Shown: in pieces, positions 5,218-5,910 of the stretch
Layout: each line of letters begins with the position of its first letter
Numbering within the stretch: the first letter of the stretch is position 1
NCBI GenBank assembly: GCA_947475855.1
Contig: CANJPN010000411.1
Location: forward strand, 1 to 5,910
Direction of reading: 5' to 3'
Origin: Bradyrhizobiaceae bacterium
GTDB lineage: Bacteria; Pseudomonadota; Alphaproteobacteria; Rhizobiales; Hyphomicrobiaceae
DNA length: 5,910 nucleotides
The notes under the pieces: model-generated
The model's database searches: none
The model's input: only the letters and a program-made list of their open reading frames with translations
Told to the model about the DNA's origin: nothing
Program-made: the position numbers and the translations under genes

Positions 5218-5910
5218 CTACGCGGCCGCCTCCATCGCCTCCAACTCATCGATCAGGCGCGACAGCATCCCTAGGCCCTTCTTCCAGAACTCCGGCTTGC
5301 TCGCATCCAACCCGAACGGCGCCAGCAACTCCGAATGGTGCTTCGATCCGCCCGCCATCAGCATGGAAAAATACTTCTGCACGAAGCCCGGATGCGCCTC
5401 CTCGTAGAGCGCGTAGAGCGAGTTCACGAGGCAATCTCCGAACGCATAGGCGTAGACGTAGAACGGCGAATGGATGAAGTGCGGGATGTACGTCCAGAAC
5501 ACTTCATAGCCCGGCTTGAAATCGATGCCGTCGCCGAGGCTCTCGTGCTGCACGTCCATCCAGAACCGGTTGAGGTCGTCGGTCGTCAACTCGCCGTTGC
5601 GCCGCGCCTCGTGCACCTTGCGCTCGAACGTGTAGAACGCGATCTGACGGACCACGGTATTGAGCATGTCCTCGACCTTGCCCGCGATCAGCGCCTTGCG
5701 CTCGCGCTTGTCGGTCGCGCCCTTGAGCAAGGCCTGGAAGGTCAGCATCTCGCCGAACACGGATGCAGTCTCGGCCAGCGTCAGCGGCGTCTGCGACAGC
5801 AGCGGCCCCTGCCCCGCCGCCAGCACCTGATGCACGCCGTGACCGAGTTCGTGCGCCAGCGTCATCACGTCCCGCGACTTGCCCTGATAGTTCAGCAGCA
5901 CGTACGGATG
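5218..5910 (-). CDS. pepF: Oligoendopeptidase F, M3 family (C-terminal part)
   Basis: M3 oligoendopeptidases are zinc enzymes that cut short peptides in the cytoplasm, serving peptide turnover. Only the last 230 residues are in the window; the full family length is about 600, so the start lies beyond 5910. The reading frame is open to the window edge (HPYVLLNYQGKSRDV). The zinc motif HELGH is at in-window residues 20-24, and LAETASVFGE carries the probable third ligand Glu47, 23 residues after the second His. The IPHFIHSPFYVYAYAFGD stretch matches the substrate-site region rich in His and Tyr of the PepF group. The C terminus ends normally at a TAG, with EAMEAAA. The gene is on the same strand as the PagL-like gene, but 241 bases and two hairpins separate them, so one operon is unlikely. 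Confidence 0.92.
   Translation of the reverse strand, partial: HPYVLLNYQGKSRDVMTLAHELGHGVHQVLAAGQGPLLSQTPLTLAETASVFGEMLTFQALLKGATDKRERKALIAGKVEDMLNTVVRQIAFYTFERKVHEARRNGELTTDDLNRFWMDVQHESLGDGIDFKPGYEVFWTYIPHFIHSPFYVYAYAFGDCLVNSLYALYEEAHPGFVQKYFSMLMAGGSKHHSELLAPFGLDASKPEFWKKGLGMLSRLIDELEAMEAAA

Overview
The window looks like an alphaproteobacterial chromosome segment, possibly Hyphomicrobiales or Rhodospirillales. The grounds are the style of PNPase, S15 and MsrA, GC-rich coding DNA (about 60% by rough hand count), and a REP-type palindromic repeat of a kind common in those genomes. Every confident gene lies on the minus strand, so transcription runs from right to left.

Layout in transcription order: (1) 5910-5218, the C-terminal part of an M3-family oligoendopeptidase F, cut by the window edge; (2) 5217-4977, an intergenic stretch with two stem-loops and a weak candidate promoter; (3) 4976-4395, a small exported outer-membrane protein of the PagL / acyloxyacyl hydrolase family; (4) 4394-3986, a 409-bp intergenic region holding a multi-hairpin palindromic element (4179-4322) and the probable rpsO promoter and leader; (5) 3985-3716, rpsO (ribosomal protein S15); (6) 3715-3478, the structured rpsO-pnp spacer with three hairpins and three short repeats ending at the pnp AUG; (7) 3477-1264, pnp (polynucleotide phosphorylase), followed by a strong intrinsic terminator; (8) 1035-382, msrA, with its own candidate promoter and its own terminator-like hairpin; (9) 304-1, a segment with lower GC (about 46% by hand count) and no recognisable gene, perhaps the edge of a different region.

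rpsO and pnp form the classic translation / RNA-decay pair. The spacer between them resembles in layout the E. coli pnp leader, where RNase III cleavage and PNPase itself control pnp expression. msrA (repair of oxidised methionine), the PagL-like protein (lipid A trimming) and the peptidase are separate functions that appear to be separately transcribed.

I see no defence system, CRISPR array, IS element or other clearly new multi-gene system. The signals most worth a second look are non-coding: the cloverleaf-like repeat upstream of rpsO, the pnp leader, and the low-GC left end.
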